A DNA stretch of 64,000 nucleotides from Centrapalus pauciflorus (GCA_020465985.1 JAANYP010003757.1:45394-109393), one strand, 5' to 3'; counted from the first letter of the stretch, positions 12,901 to 25,643 are shown. Translations and numbers: made by a program. Notes: a model not told the origin generated them from the sequence alone.

Positions 12901-13426
12901 TGTTCAACAACTAAAAGAACTGATATCAATTCATGGTACTTTTTAAAACCACGTTCTCGATATTGCTGCTACAGGAGCACATTAGAAGCATGAAAAGTAG
13001 AGAATGTTTTCTCTAACATATCTTCCTTAGTGATTTTCTCTCCACATAATTTTAACTCAGAGGAAATGCTAAACATTGCGGAATTGTATTCGCTTACACT
13101 TTTAAAATCTTGCAACCTAAGGTGCATCCACTTGTAGCGAGCATTTGGGAGAAGTACCTGCTTTTGATGGTCAAATCTCTCTTTCAAGTGTTGCCATAAT
13201 TCTAGTGGATCTTTTATTGTTAAATATTCTCTTTTAAGATCCTCGTGGATGTGCAAAGAAATATCACTGCTTTGGCACGCTCCTGCAGGGAGGCCTTGTT
13301 TCCAACTTTTATTGATTCTCCAATGTTGTTTGCGGTAAGATGAATTTCAGCATCCAAAGTCCAGGGGAGGTAATTCTTGCCCGATATGTCAAGAGCATTG
13401 AATTCTAGTTTCGTAAGATTTGCCAT
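9986..13426 (-). pseudogene. Decayed Ty1/copia gag-pol (gag to start of RT)
   Basis: Read from 13426 leftward in several broken frames. Gag starts MANLTKLEFNALDISGKNY and continues with a UBN2-type region (about 12970-13256). An Arg/Gly-rich stretch (12700-12830) and a CCHC knuckle CYKCGMKNHWSRTC (about 12600) follow. Next come an aspartic protease core VDSGTTNTI (about 12150), a pre-integrase zinc region with CTSCSLGK (about 11610), the integrase core IHEDICGPI (about 11530) and the integrase tail with IFGCVVYVP (about 11030). The last part is the RT start, YKARLVAQGFSQIPGVDYEQ (about 10100). RT stops at 9986 exactly where the CACTA end begins, and nothing further left continues it. Stops and frameshifts are frequent. 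The lineage within copia was not assigned. Confidence 0.85.
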
Positions 13427-13625
13427 ATGAACTATGATAGATAAATTACATTTCAGTCGAATAGTAGTTAAAATAATAATAATAATATAATAATTGAACA
13501 TAAAACATATTCTGACAAACATATAGTTCATATATTACAATACTTACGAGAATATATAACTCTAAATAATATAAAAATAAATTATTTACATAATTTCTTG
13601 GACCTCATATGTCTCAAAACTTTCA

Positions 13626-13949
<324 letters not shown>

Positions 13950-15060
13950 GAGGTAGTTTAACCCGCGCGTTACAGCGGGATCATAACCAAAGAATATATA
14001 TTTTTCATTTTAAATATAGTTTTACCCCCGCGTTGCAGCGGGATCATAAATTATATTGTATAAATACATTAATAATAAAATAACATTAGTCGTTTACCTG
14101 CCGGCCAGTTAGAATGTAGATAAATAATTAAAATTTTGTCATTTTAAAATAGTCTGAGACGAAATACAATTTTATGTTAAAATGTAGATAAAAGAAAAGT
14201 GATCATAATGATATATTTGAGTTTTTATAAAATACAATACATCAAACGTTTCAATAGAACAACAAAACAATTATATATTACATATAAAATAAAATATTTA
14301 GGCAGCTGCATGCCTGCCTGCCTAACGAAAATCGTTCCGACGACGATAAATTTTATATCAGAATGTAGACAAAAATAATGCGATCGTAATGATATACTTA
14401 AATTTTAATAGAATACAATATATCAAAAGTTATCACAGAAAAATAGAAATGTTATATAATATATATAAAGTAATAAAATAAGTCAGCTGCTTACCTGCCT
14501 GCTTGAGCTGCCTGGCAGCTTGCTTTACTGGTTCCGACGACGATAAATTTTATATCGAAATGTAGACAAAAATAATGCGATCGTAATGATATATTCAAAT
14601 TTTAATAAAATATAATATAGCAAAAGTTATCACAGAAAAACAAAAATGTTATATAATATATATAAATTAATAAAATAAGTCAGCTGTTTACCTGTCTGCT
14701 TCAGCTGCCTAGCAGCTTGGTTTACTGTTCCATGAACAGTAACACCAAGTTTTTAGACGACGATAAATTTTATATCTAAATGTAGACAAAAATAATGCGA
14801 TCGTAATGATATATTCAAATTTTAATAAAATACAATATAGCAAAAGTTATCACAGAAAAACAGAAATGTTGTATAATATATATAAAGTAATAAAATAAGT
14901 CAGCTACTTAGCTGCCTAGCAGCTTGGTTTACTATTCAATGAACAGTAACACCAAGTTTTTAAATAGTATTATTGTAAATGTAAATGTAAATGTAAATGT
15001 AAATAATAATAATAATAATAATAACAATAATAATAATAATAATAATAATAACCAACTCCA
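13950..15060 (-). mobile_element. Helitron-like block: CCCGC/GCGGG hairpins and four tandem units
   Basis: Two hairpin motifs (CCCGC...GCGGGATCAT) lie at about 13962 and 14025. On the minus strand the first is followed by TTAAACTACC, much like the Helitron-type end at 2473. To the right are imperfect tandem units starting near 14156, 14339, 14535 and 14757 (periods about 183, 196 and 222). Each has a GACGATAAATTTTATAT start, an AATGCGATCGTAATGATATA middle and a CAGCTGCTTACCTGCCTG-like end. The last two end in a TTACTGTTC...GAACAGTAA hairpin (14721 and 14927). A short TAAATG and (TAA)n run closes the block. No coding region was seen. Confidence 0.45.
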
Positions 15061-15729
15061 AAATAATAGGCTTAAGATTTGCATAACTTATACGTAGTCA
15101 ACTATAAGCACAGAGTTATTTTTCTTTTCTTTTCTTTTTTTTTTCTTTTATCTTGCTTTCCTTTATTTTTATTTATTTATTTATATTTGTATTTTATCAA
15201 ACTCACTGTCACCGAGAAATTATTCTCTCTCTTTCTTTTGTAGCCTTCAATTCGGATAACTAGAACCTACCTAACAATTTATATGTTTTTTTTTTTTTTT
15301 TTAAAATTCGGCGGATATGAGATATGTCAATTTTATTTGCATAAATTTGTTTTTATTTATTTATTTCTGAAAGAGTTGCTAGATTTATCTATTAATTAAT
15401 TTGATGATTTAACTATTTGTATTGATATCAATAACTAGAAATATATGTATAATAATAACCTGTAAAACTCAATAATTGCCAAGTATTAAACAAATACATA
15501 ACAAATACATATGCATTATACACATTCGAAGTTTCTCAATCGTAACAGTAAATCACTTTACAAAAGTATTTATGATTTAAACCTTTATTAACCAAACAAA
15601 AATAAACACCAAAATTTATTTATTATTTTTTTATCAATGCTGAATTTCATAATTTATGAAAATTATGTTCAATGCTTTAGAACTTATTCAACCGCAATTC
15701 AAATTATTTATTACGGTTATTAATTGCTA
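15061..15729. other. AT-rich sequence, probable leader of the decayed copia element
   Basis: No gene seen. It holds T-rich and poly(T) runs (15120-15300). It ends at the 8-bp duplication AATTGCTA (15722-15729), which recurs at 26162, so it was originally continuous with 26170 onward. Confidence 0.4.
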
Positions 15730-16190
15730 AGGGTTATATGCCAAAAATAGCAACAACTTTTTGTAGTTTTACCGTTTATACCCATATTATTTATTTTTTA
15801 TCATTAATAGCAACAACTTTTGTATTTTTTACCGATTATACCAACTTTTGACCTAGAAACCTGCTATAGCAGGTTACCATCAATTAATACCAAAAACTTT
15901 TATCTTTTTACCAATAATAGCAACAACGTTTTATATTTTTACCAATAATAGCAGCGACTTTTAACTTTTTACCAATAATAAAAACATATCAAATTAAATT
16001 TTCCTTTATCTTTAACTAATCATTATTTAAAAAAAACTAAATTTATGAAAAGCGAAACACAATCAAATAAGTTCATAATCCATTTTTTTTGTTTAAATTT
16101 TGTTAGAGATAAATCAAATGCAATGTGTGTCTATGAAGGTTTAAAAAATATGTTTTCTTTAAGCATTAAAAAATGAAGATTATTTTGTTA
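15730..16190 (+). repeat. Left terminal inverted repeat of the long-TIR element
   Basis: About 460 bp matching the reverse complement of 25705-26161. It holds internal repeats of ACCAATAATAGCAACAACTTTT and a small palindrome AACCTGCTATAGCAGGTT at about 15860. Confidence 0.85.
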
Positions 16191-16948
16191 GGGGTGAGCA
16201 TGGATTGGTTTTTGGCAAAAACCAAACCGAAACATCGGTTTCTATATTCAAGAAACCGTTCGGTTTGGATTTTAAATTATTCGACTTTTTGGTTTTTATT
16301 TCGGTTTCAGTTTGGTTTCAGTTTTTCTTTGTCATGGTTTTCAATCTCAAGTCTTTCTTTCTAAAACCAAAAACCACACACACACACACACACACACAGA
16401 TATATATATATATATATATATATATAGGAATAAACATATATATGGATACATAAAATCAAAGTATATAACACTTAATGCATTCTTTCACAAACAAGATTTA
16501 GGCATTAAATCATTTTATCATTCAAAAACATGAAAATATACAAATGCAATAATAATAATCATCATAATATGCAAAGTGAGTGTTAGTCTCATATGAAATT
16601 TAGACATTGAAAAGTTAAAACTTTCAATAAAAAACTTAAATGAAGAAATGTAACGAAGAAAGAGTATTTATAAATTTTAAAATCATAAAAACTTCAGTTC
16701 GGTTTGGTTTTTTCCGGTTTATTTTGACCTCCAAACCGAAATCATAAAAGACACGTCCCTTTATTTTATGGAAGATTATATATGATTTAAATTTATGAAA
16801 ATCAGATGACGTTCAAATAAATAAATAATGCAAATATTGTTGAACTAAGTATCCAAAAAAGAATACAAATGTTGCATAATGTGTTCATTATATTTCTATG
16901 ACATCTTATACAAAATGATTTGAGTTTCACTTTGCCATGTTACACTTA
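16191..16948. other. Interior of the long-TIR element; hAT-like GGTTTGG motifs
   Basis: It starts TTAGGGGTGAGCATGG and then has several CGGTTTGG / CCAAACCG motifs (16235-16320 and 16685-16740). That start and those subterminal motifs are typical of small hAT-like elements, so a further nested element is possible, but I could not define its right end. A (CA)n(TA)n run lies at 16373-16426. Open frames here are repeat-driven and not believed. Confidence 0.35.
16373..16426. repeat. (CA)n(TA)n microsatellite
   Basis: About 13 CA units are followed by about 13 TA units. Confidence 0.9.
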
Positions 16949-18802
16949 TGTCACATCCTTGCTTTAAAACACGCTTGCTTATCCCAGGAATAATAATAAA
17001 TGCATAAAGCTAATAAAACATTACAATAAGTTTTGCACTACACATGCTTCAAGGTTACAGTACTAAGTTGCTAAAAACATCATAACATAAATAAAAGCAG
17101 CTACCCAAAACCCAAGGCATCATAAGCTATACCACAAGCTGAAAATGAGCTAAGTCCTCTGGGCAGATCAGATAATAGACCTAAGCAGAAGGTCCAGCTT
17201 GTTCTTTACCTTTTCCTGTAAAAATTGTAAGTAGCAACTGTAAGCTAAAGCTTAGTGAGTAAACAGATATTCATGAATGCATGTAAAATATGAGGCGAAA
17301 GTGCCTAAAAAGGCTGTTATGCTTGCTTGCTTGCTTGCTTGCTCATTTGCTTAATACCCAGAAAGAACGCTGCACAATTGAGACATTTCACGCAGAACGG
17401 AGATGCCACCACTATGGGTTTACCGCTGACAGATGATCAATCTGTGATACGGGGCTAGCTACCCGTATAATGCTCAAGGGATAGTGGTGAACATCAGAAT
17501 TGCTTGCTCGCTAAATATAATGCTTATGAGATGCACAAAGAAACGCTAAAACAAGGCTTGCTGTATAGTATGCAGAACAATAAACAGATTGCAGATAAAT
17601 ATGCATATTAATAGATCAAATGTAAGATCCGGCTAAGCTGGGCATCACCTGTACCACAGTGTTCGCCTTCACTCACAAAAGTCTATTGAATTCCAAAGAA
17701 ATCATATAGAAGCAAATTTATGTCTCAATTTCATATAAAACATGTAAACAAGAATAACTGTTACTCACTGTACTGAAAATGCTTTGAAACACTCTGAAAT
17801 ACTTGCTCGGGCTTATTTATGCTTTAAATTGCTTTATAACGCTTGCTCTTGCTTATCTAGGCTTTTAATATATTCTGGCACTGGCTTTGACTCGCAACTG
17901 GGCTAAACGGCTTATGTATAATATCTGAAGTTCAATATTACAGAACATGTGCTAAATTAATATTGCTAGCTCAATATTCCAACATCTCTAAGCCATAACT
18001 TCTAGCTAAATATTTTGCTATTTATTTTGCTAATTTATGCGTTGTTCGTAAATTTTATCAATTAGATTCGAAATTTAGGGGTTAGATTCGAATCTGAGCA
18101 TCAGATTCGAAGTCAGATTCGAATCTGAGTAACAAACTCGAAGCCAGACTCGAACTGGGTTAGATTCGAAGCCAGACTCGAACAGGGGAGGGGTTAGATT
18201 CGAACCTCATTCGAATCTGAGGATAGATTCGAGACCCATATCTCGAATCTAGCTCTATTCGAGTCTGTTCTTGGCATTTCGAGTCTGTTCTATACATACT
18301 CGAGTTTGTTCATAAACTACAGCTTTAAACATGCATTTTCAAGCCTCAAATCCACAAATAATCTAAGTAATAAGCCTCGGTTTAGTTATATTATACATTA
18401 TCTATCATATTCTAGCTAAAATTCATACGAAATTAGCTTTAAATCGCCTAAAAATAATAAACTCGAATTTTGTACTTCAAACCGAAAATGCAGAAGTCGA
18501 AAATGACATTTCTTACCTCAAATCCGTATGAAATCGTACATGCAATAGGAGATTCACGTAGTACTCTTCGAGATCTTTCCGTTAACGTATAGAACACGAG
18601 ATTTGGCCGGTCGGTTTGGGAGAAAAGCTAGAGAGAAGTTCAATTCTAGAGAGAGGAGCTCTGGAAATGCTAGACGGTTTTGCAAAAGTGAGAAAATGGA
18701 GCCCCCAACTCCTATTTATACTAAATCTCGAAATTACATCTTTTTACGCAAATTGCTCAAAAACTCTTAAAATAAAAATGCAAATAAAAGCAAGGTGTTA
18801 TA
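16949..18802 (-). repeat. 3' LTR of the gypsy element
   Basis: 1854 bp. It contains an array of ATTCGAATCTGA / GACTCGAA motifs (18061-18310) and a TATA box at 18713-18720 on the minus strand. The adjoining internal sequence (18803-18830), read on the minus strand, contains GTGGTGGG, a weak polypurine tract. Confidence 0.95.
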
Positions 18803-18841
18803 GTATGAGCCCACCACGCTTGCACTTCGTCCTCGAAGTAC

Positions 18842-21800
18842 CTAAGACTCAAACAGATGCGGATATCGAATTCTCATGTCTTTCTCAGATTCCCAGGTCT
18901 GAGAAATTCCGTGAGAAGTTCTCCATTGCACCAACACCATTGCTACCTCTCGATTTCTCAACTTCTTCATCTTTGTCTCTAGAATGACTTCAGGCTCGTC
19001 ACATTGCAGCTTCTCATTAATCTTATAAGTCAGATGATCGGCCCACTTTTCTCTGTCATCTTCTTTGCACTTCCTTAGTTGCGAAACGTGAAACACGGGG
19101 TGTATGTTGGACAGTTCGCTTGGCAAGTCCAACTGATAAGATTGAGTTCCAACACGCTCGGTGATCTTGAAAGGACCAACGAATCGTGGTGCTAACTTGC
19201 CACGCTTGCCGAATCTGAACACACCTTTCATCGGCGAGACTTTTAATACAACATAGTCGTCCTTCTGGAATTCTAAAGGTTTATGGCGTCGGTCGTGATA
19301 CGATTTCTGTCGAGATTGAGCAGTTTCCAATCGTTGACGTATGATTCGGATCTTTTCATTTGTCTGCTGAAGTAGCTCGGGACCGGCGATTGGTGATTCA
19401 CCGGCTTCATGCCAACACGTAGGAGTTCGGCACTTGCGTCCGTATAAGGCTTCGAAAGGTGCGGCTTTGATGGATGAGTGGTAACTATTGTTATAAGAAA
19501 ATTCTGCTAGCGGCAAGTGGTCATCCCAACTACCACTAAACTCAAGAACACATGCCCGCAGCATGTCTTCGAGTGTAAGGATCGTACGCTCACTCTGGCC
19601 ATCAGGCTGTGGATGATAAGCTGTGCTCATTCTGATCTTAGTGCCTAATCCATCTTGTAATGCACTCCAGAACCTCGAAGTGAATCGGCTGTCGCGGTCG
19701 GAAACAATTGACAAAGGAACACCGTGTCGTGTAACGATCTCGTCTATGTACAACTTGGCTAGTTTCTCAAGTGAATAGTTTTCGCGAATCGGAATGAAAT
19801 GTGCGACTTTGGTTAGGCGATCCACGATAACCCATATTGCGTCGTGCTGTCTTCGTGTAGTCGGCAACTTCGTCACAAAGTCCATCGTTATGTGATCGAA
19901 CTTCCACTCGGGGATCGGTAAGGGCTGAAGACTGTCGTAAGGCTGCTGATGCTCCGCTTTGACTAACCGGCATGTAACACAATTATCGACATATTGGCCT
20001 ACGTCTCTTTTCATACCGGGCCACCAATATTCGGCTTTTAGATCGTTGTACATCTTGGTGCTGCCAGGATGTACCGAGAAGTTAGAACAGTGGGCTTCCG
20101 AAAGAATTTTCTGTCGAACATTACCAAATTTCGGAACCCAGACACGATTTTTGAAAAGCTTCAAGCCACGAGGGCTATCGGTTAAGAACTGAAGTTGCCC
20201 TTTCATGTCCTCAGAGTTGAGGTTTTCTTCTTTTAGGGCTTCGGCTTGAGAAACGAGAATTTCATCAATCAGAGTAGATGAAAACGAAGTATGAGTCAAG
20301 GTATAGAGACATTTAGCAGAGTAGGATTTACGACTCAATGCGTCGGCCACCACATTCGCTTTGCCAGGGTGATAAAGAATATCACAGTCATAGTCTTTGA
20401 TGAGTTCCATGGAGCGTCGCTGGCGCATGTTGAGCTCCTTCTGGCTGAATATATACTTAAGGCTCTTGTGATCCGTATACAGCTGACATTTGGTGCCGTA
20501 GAGATAATGCCGCCATGTTTTCAACGCAAAAGTCACAGCAGCAAGTTCAAGGTCATGAGTCGGATGACTCTTTTCATGATCCTTAAGTTGGCGAGAAGCA
20601 TATGCTATGACTCTGCCTCTTTGCATCAAAACACACCCAAGCCCTTGATATGAAGCATCGCTGAAGACCACAAAGTCTTCATTGCCTTCGGGTAAGGCCA
20701 GAATAGGTGCTTCGGTGAGTTTCTGCTTTAAAGTTCGGAATGAGTTCTCTTGAGCTTCTTCCCAAATAAAGGGAACATTCTTGCGAGTAAGAGATGTAAG
20801 AGGCATGGCTAGTTTTGAGAAGTCCTTAATGAATCGACGGTAGTAACCCGCCAATCCCAAGAAACTTCGGATCTCAGTAGCTGATTTGGGAGCTTCCCAA
20901 TTTTGAATGGCTTCTATCTTAGAAGGATCCACAGAGATTCCTTCACCAGATATCACATGACCAAGGAATTGTATCTGATAAGATACAAGATTTGCAAGTT
21001 AACGCTGAGCATGAAATTTAAGAAAAAATAAGCTTAAAAATAAATAAATCGAGATTGCAAGCACCTGTCGCAACCAAAATTCGCATTTAGAGAACTTGGC
21101 GTAAAGTCGCTCCTTGCGCAGCAACTCTAGCAGCTCTCTAAGATGCACAGCATGCTCAGCTTCAGTTTTCGAGTAGATGAGAATATCGTCTATAAAGACG
21201 ATAACAGACTTATCGAGCATTGGTCTACAAACGCGGTTCATCAGATCCATGAACGCCGCAGGAGCGTTTGTAAGGCCAAAGGGCATAACAAGAAACTCGT
21301 AATGCCCATATCTAGTACGGAAAGCCGTTTTAGGGACGTCTTCTTCATGAACTTTGAGCTGATGATACCCAGATCTAAGATCGATCTTTGAGAAGTAACT
21401 GGCTCCCTGAAGCTGGTCGAAAAGATCGTCTATTCTGGGCAATGGATATTTGTTCTTTATTGTTACCTTGTTCAACTCCCTATAATCAATGCACATCCGG
21501 AGAGTCCCATCTTTCTTCTTAACGAATAAAACAGGAGCTCCCCAGGGAGATGAACTTGGTCGTATGAGTCCCTTATCTAGCAATTCTTGCAATTGCTTCA
21601 TCATTTCTTGCATCTCTGCAGGTGCAAGTCTATAAGGGGCTCGAGCAATCGGTGCCGCGCCGGGCACTAAATCAATTCTGAACTCCACCTGACGGTCTGG
21701 TGGGAGTCCAGAGATGTCCTCGGGAAAGACATCTGGAAATTCAGAGGCTATCGGTACCTCGGCTAAACTTTTCTTTTCAGACTTAGCATCTATTGCATAT

Positions 21801-23581
21801 GCTAAGTATGACACGCAACCCTTAGCTATATGTTTCCTAGCTTTGACTACAGAAATTAAACATAAGTCACCTTTCTTTCTATCACCATAGATGCAGATAC
21901 TGCGGCCATCCGGTGTAGTGAGCTTTATCAACTTCTTCTTGCAGACAATGTTGGCGTCATGATGATCAAGCCAATCCATACCGACGATGACGTCGAATTC
22001 GTGAAAGTCCATAGGAATGAGGTCAAGTTGGAACGTGCAATTATCTAACAGAATTATGCAGTCGCGGTAAATTTTATCGGTGGACACGCACACGTTACTG
22101 GCCGTTTCGATATCAAATATAACAGGCAGAGTTGTCGGAGTAATTCCAAGCTTAGATGCAAATGCACTTGATATAAAAGAGCGATTGGCTCCTGAATCGA
22201 AAATAACTCTAGCAGGGATAGAGTTAACAAGAAACGTACCAGATACCACATCTGGTATTTCCTTCGCTTGCTCGGCTGTTATTTGGAATGCGCGATTCTG
22301 ACTCCTAGTTGGCTCGTTACGGCGACTAGAACCTCCTCGCGATGTGCTATGCCGGGCCGGTTGATTTTGTCTTTGCTGTTGTTGTTGATGTTGTTGCTGA
22401 GGTCGGTATTGCTGCTGCTGCAATCGCGGATGATGCTCTGCACTCGGGTAAATCATGCTGAACGGATGCGTACATGCATGCTCATTATGTCCAGGGCGTA
22501 AACAGTTGTTGCAAACTTTAACTCTGTTAGGACATTCTTCACTGCTATGTCCTATTTCGTTGCACACATAGCACCTTACATCATTGGGGTTACAACGCCC
22601 AATGTGTGACTTCTGGCATCGGCGACACTGCCTCGGCTCAGAATGTACCGCATAAGATCGAGTTTGCTGTGCCGGAGGCGAGCTGAACTGCCGGTACTGA
22701 GACTGCTGTGGCTGAGAATATCTGGATGAAGATCCAGAATAGCTTCCGGTGCGCGATTTCTTGGGCGGTGATGGACATGTCGGGTTAATAGAGGAAGTAG
22801 GAACTCCTCCAGCTCGAATAAAATCCTGCTCGAGAATTCGAGCAGCTTCAACACAGTCAGCATAGTTGGTATATCCCCGGTGCTTCAAGAACTTCTGATA
22901 TTCAGGATGCAGACCCATCAGAAAACGGTCGATCTTTCGCTCTTCAGTAGCGACTTGATAGTCAGACAGCAAGCTTAGTCGGGTGAATTCAATCTCATAC
23001 TCAGTCACCGATTTGGTTCCCTGAGTAAGAGACATCAGCTTCTCTTCCAAACGCTTCTTTTCATCAGCTGGGCAGTACTGACGAAAGAAGATAACTTTGA
23101 ATTCATCCCAAGATAGGGACTTAATCCAGTTGGCTCCGTGCATGTTCTCCTGAGACCTCCACCACATGACAGCGCCTCCCTCGAACAATGTAGTAGCAAA
23201 GCTGACCTTGGATTCTTCAGCGCAGTCACTAATGAGAAAAATCCGCTCGATGCCAGTGATCCACTCAAGTGCTTCGATCGAATTTGCAGCACCCTTGAAG
23301 GGTTGAGCTCCACAAGCTTTGAAATAACGGAAGTTGCAGCCCTTAGGAGGGACTACAGGGGCTTCCTCCTCGTCAGTATCGTCGTTTCGGCGTCCAGTGT
23401 CATCATGCTGTTGTTTCCTACGCTCTTCTCTGCGCCTAGTTTCGGCTTCATCACGAGCACGAAACTGTTCTTGCAAGAACTTAGCTTGACGCTCGTTGTT
23501 CTCGTTAAGCATAGTTTGCATAATTTGCATGATCTGTTCAGGAGTGAGTCCACCTCCAGCTCCTTCACCAGATCCAGACAT
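18842..23581 (-). CDS. Chromovirus Gag-Pol polyprotein, interrupted by a 90-bp intron-like segment
   Basis: Coding from 23581 to 21065 and from 20974 to 18842; both parts are open, 839 plus 710 codons. Gag carries three zinc knuckles (CRRCQKSHIGRC about residue 319, CYVCNEIGHSSEEC, CNNCLRPGHNEHAC). Protease has FDSGANRSF (about 459). Reverse transcriptase has YFSKIDLRSGYHQ and FIDDILIYS (about 793). RNase H has FSDASYQGLG (about 940). Integrase has an HHCC zinc region ending CVTC (about 1165), MDFVTKLP and a DSRFTSRFW...ERTI catalytic core. The C terminus carries a chromodomain-like end (KMKKLRNREVAMVLVQW, about 1510-1530), placing it among chromoviruses of the Tekay/Del type. The function is copying and chromatin-directed integration of the element. 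Apart from 20975-21064 no stop or frameshift is seen. Confidence 0.93.
20975..21064 (-). other. Putative 90-bp GT-AG intron within the RT domain
   Basis: On the minus strand the upstream codons end CEFWLRQ with CAG, then GTGCTTGC begins the segment, which ends CTTATCAG before the codons for IQFLGHV. Other chromoviruses read straight across this point. The segment is T-rich, carries an in-frame stop, is 90 bp long and lies exactly between codons. GTTAAC about 30 bases before the AG is a reasonable branch point. The GTGCTT donor is weak. Confidence 0.7.
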
Positions 23582-23772
23582 GTTCTGAAATTATATAAAT
23601 AATACTTGCATAAGAATAGAAATAACTCCTATTCTACCCCATTTCCCAATTCCTAAAGCAAAGTCAAAGCCTATCTCAGGTCAAGTTAAAGCCTAGATAT
23701 TCGAAGCTAATATCTTTGCTTAAAAGTTTGAGTCCAAGTGTTATTGCTAACACTTGAATCCCTCAAACTAAT

Positions 23773-23784
23773 GCTCTGATACCA
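23773..23784 (-). other. Primer binding site (tRNA-iMet type) of the gypsy element
   Basis: The minus strand reads TGGTATCAGAGC, the complement of the 3' end of plant initiator-Met tRNA, starting 3 bases after the 5' LTR. Confidence 0.9.
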
Positions 23785-23787
23785 TCC

Positions 23788-25643
23788 TGTCACATCCTTG
23801 CTTTAAAACACGCTTGCTTATCCCAGGAATAATAATAAATGCATAAAGCTAATAAAACATTACAATAAGTTTTGCACTACACATGCTTCAAGGTTACAGT
23901 ACTAAGTTGCTAAAAACATCATAACATAAATAAAAGCAGCTACCCAAAACCCAAGGCATCATAAGCTATACCACAAGCTGAAAATGAGCTAAGTCCTCTG
24001 GGCAGATCAGATAATAGACCTAAGCAGAAGGTCCAGCTTGTTCTTTACCTTTTCCTGTAAAAATTGTAAGTAGCAACTGTAAGCTAAAGCTTAGTGAGTA
24101 AACAGATATTCATGAATGCATGTAAAATATGAGGCGAAAGTGCCTAAAAAGGCTGTTATGCTTGCTTGCTTGCTTGCTTGCTCATTTGCTTAATACCCAG
24201 AAAGAACGATGCACAATTGAGACATTTCACGCAGAACGGAGATGCCACCACTATGGGTTTACCGCTGACAGATGATCAATCTGTGATACGGGGCTAGCTA
24301 CCCGTATAATGCTCAAGGGATAGTGGTGAACATCAGAATTGCTTGCTCGCTAAATATAATGCTTATGAGATGCACAAAGAAACGCTAACACAAGGTTTGC
24401 TGTATAGTATGCAGAACAATAAACAGATTGCAGATAAATATGCATATTAATAGATCAAATGTAAGATCCGGCTAAGCTGGGCATCACCTGTACCACAGTG
24501 TTCGCCTTCACTCACAAAAGTCTATTGAATTCCAAAGAAATCATATAGAAGCAAATTTATGTCTCAATTTCATATAAAACATGTAAACAAGAATAACTGT
24601 TACTCACTGTACTGAAAATGCTTTGAAACGCTCTGAAATACTTGCTCGGGCTTATTTATGCTTTAAATTGCTTTATAACGCTTGCTCTTGCTTATCTAGG
24701 CTTTTAATTATATTCTGGCACTGGCTTTGACTCACAACTGGGCTAAACGGCTTATGTATAATATCTGAAGTTCAATATTACAGAACATGTGCTAAATTAA
24801 TATTGCTAGCTCAATATTCCAACATCTCTAAGCCATAACTTCTAGCTAAATATTTTGCTAATTATTTTGCTAATTTATGCGTTGTTCGTAAATTTTTATC
24901 AATTAAATTCGAAATTTAGGGGCTAGATTCGAATCTGAGCATCAGATTCGAAGTCAGATTCGAATCTGAGTAACAAACTCGAAGTCAGACTCGAACTGGG
25001 TTAGATTCGAAGCCAGACTCGAACAGGGGAGGGGTTAGATTCGAACCTCATTCGAATCTGAGGATAGATTCAAGACCCATATCTCGAATCTAGCTCTATT
25101 CGAGTCTGTTCTTGGCATTTCGAGTCTGTTCTATACATACTCGAGTTTGTTCATAAACTACAGCTTTAAACATGCATTTTCAAGCCTCAAATCCACAAAT
25201 AATCTAAGTAATAAGCCTCGGTTTAGTTATATTACACATTATCTATCATATTCTAGCTAAAATTCATACGAAATTAGCTTTAAATCGCCTAAAAATAATA
25301 AACTCGAATTTTGTACTTCAAACCGAAAATGCAGAAGTCGAAAATGACATTTCTTACCTCAAATCCGTATGAAATCGTACATGCAATAGGAGATTCACGT
25401 AGTACTCTTCGAGATCTTTCCGTTAACGTATAGAACACGAGATTTGGCCGGTCGGTTTGGGAGAAAAGCTAGAGAGAAGTTCAATTCTAGAGAGAGGAGC
25501 TCTGGAAATGCTAGACGGTTTTGCAAAAGTGAGAAAATGGAGCCCCCAACTCCTATTTATACTAAATCTCGAAATTACATCTTTTTACGCAAATTGCTCA
25601 AAAACTCTTAAAATAAAAATGCAAATAAAAGCAAGGTGTTATA
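23788..25643 (-). repeat. 5' LTR of the gypsy element
   Basis: 1856 bp, nearly identical to 16949-18802. It drives minus-strand transcription toward the polyprotein. Confidence 0.95.
25554..25561 (-). promoter_or_regulatory. TATA box in the gypsy 5' LTR
   Basis: The minus strand reads TATAAATAGGAG at the start of the LTR, about 80 bases inside its coding-strand 5' edge. Confidence 0.55.

Larger units (their letters stand above)
16949..25643 (-). mobile_element. Complete Ty3/gypsy chromovirus (Tekay/Del-like)
   Basis: Two near-identical LTRs (16949-18802 and 23788-25643) enclose a minus-strand gag-pol. The element is flanked by a 5-bp duplication ACTTA (16944-16948 and 25644-25648). A tRNA-iMet type primer binding site sits 3 bases inside the 5' LTR. 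By eye the LTRs differ at about a dozen substitutions and two 1-base indels, roughly 0.6-0.7%, so the insertion is recent. It lies inside the long-TIR element. LTR ends on the coding strand are TATAACACC...GGATGTGACA, so the 5' terminus is TA instead of TG. Confidence 0.95.

Noticed and set aside
14156..14965. CRISPR-like array
   Set aside because: Units of about 200 bp are similar along their whole length with no unique spacers, in a plant nuclear sequence; they are ordinary tandem repeats.
18616..18987. Open frame in the gypsy LTR (MGEKLERSSILERG...)
   Set aside because: It is present in both LTRs (also at 25457), on the strand opposite to the element, and lies in non-coding LTR and over the polyprotein end; no protein features.
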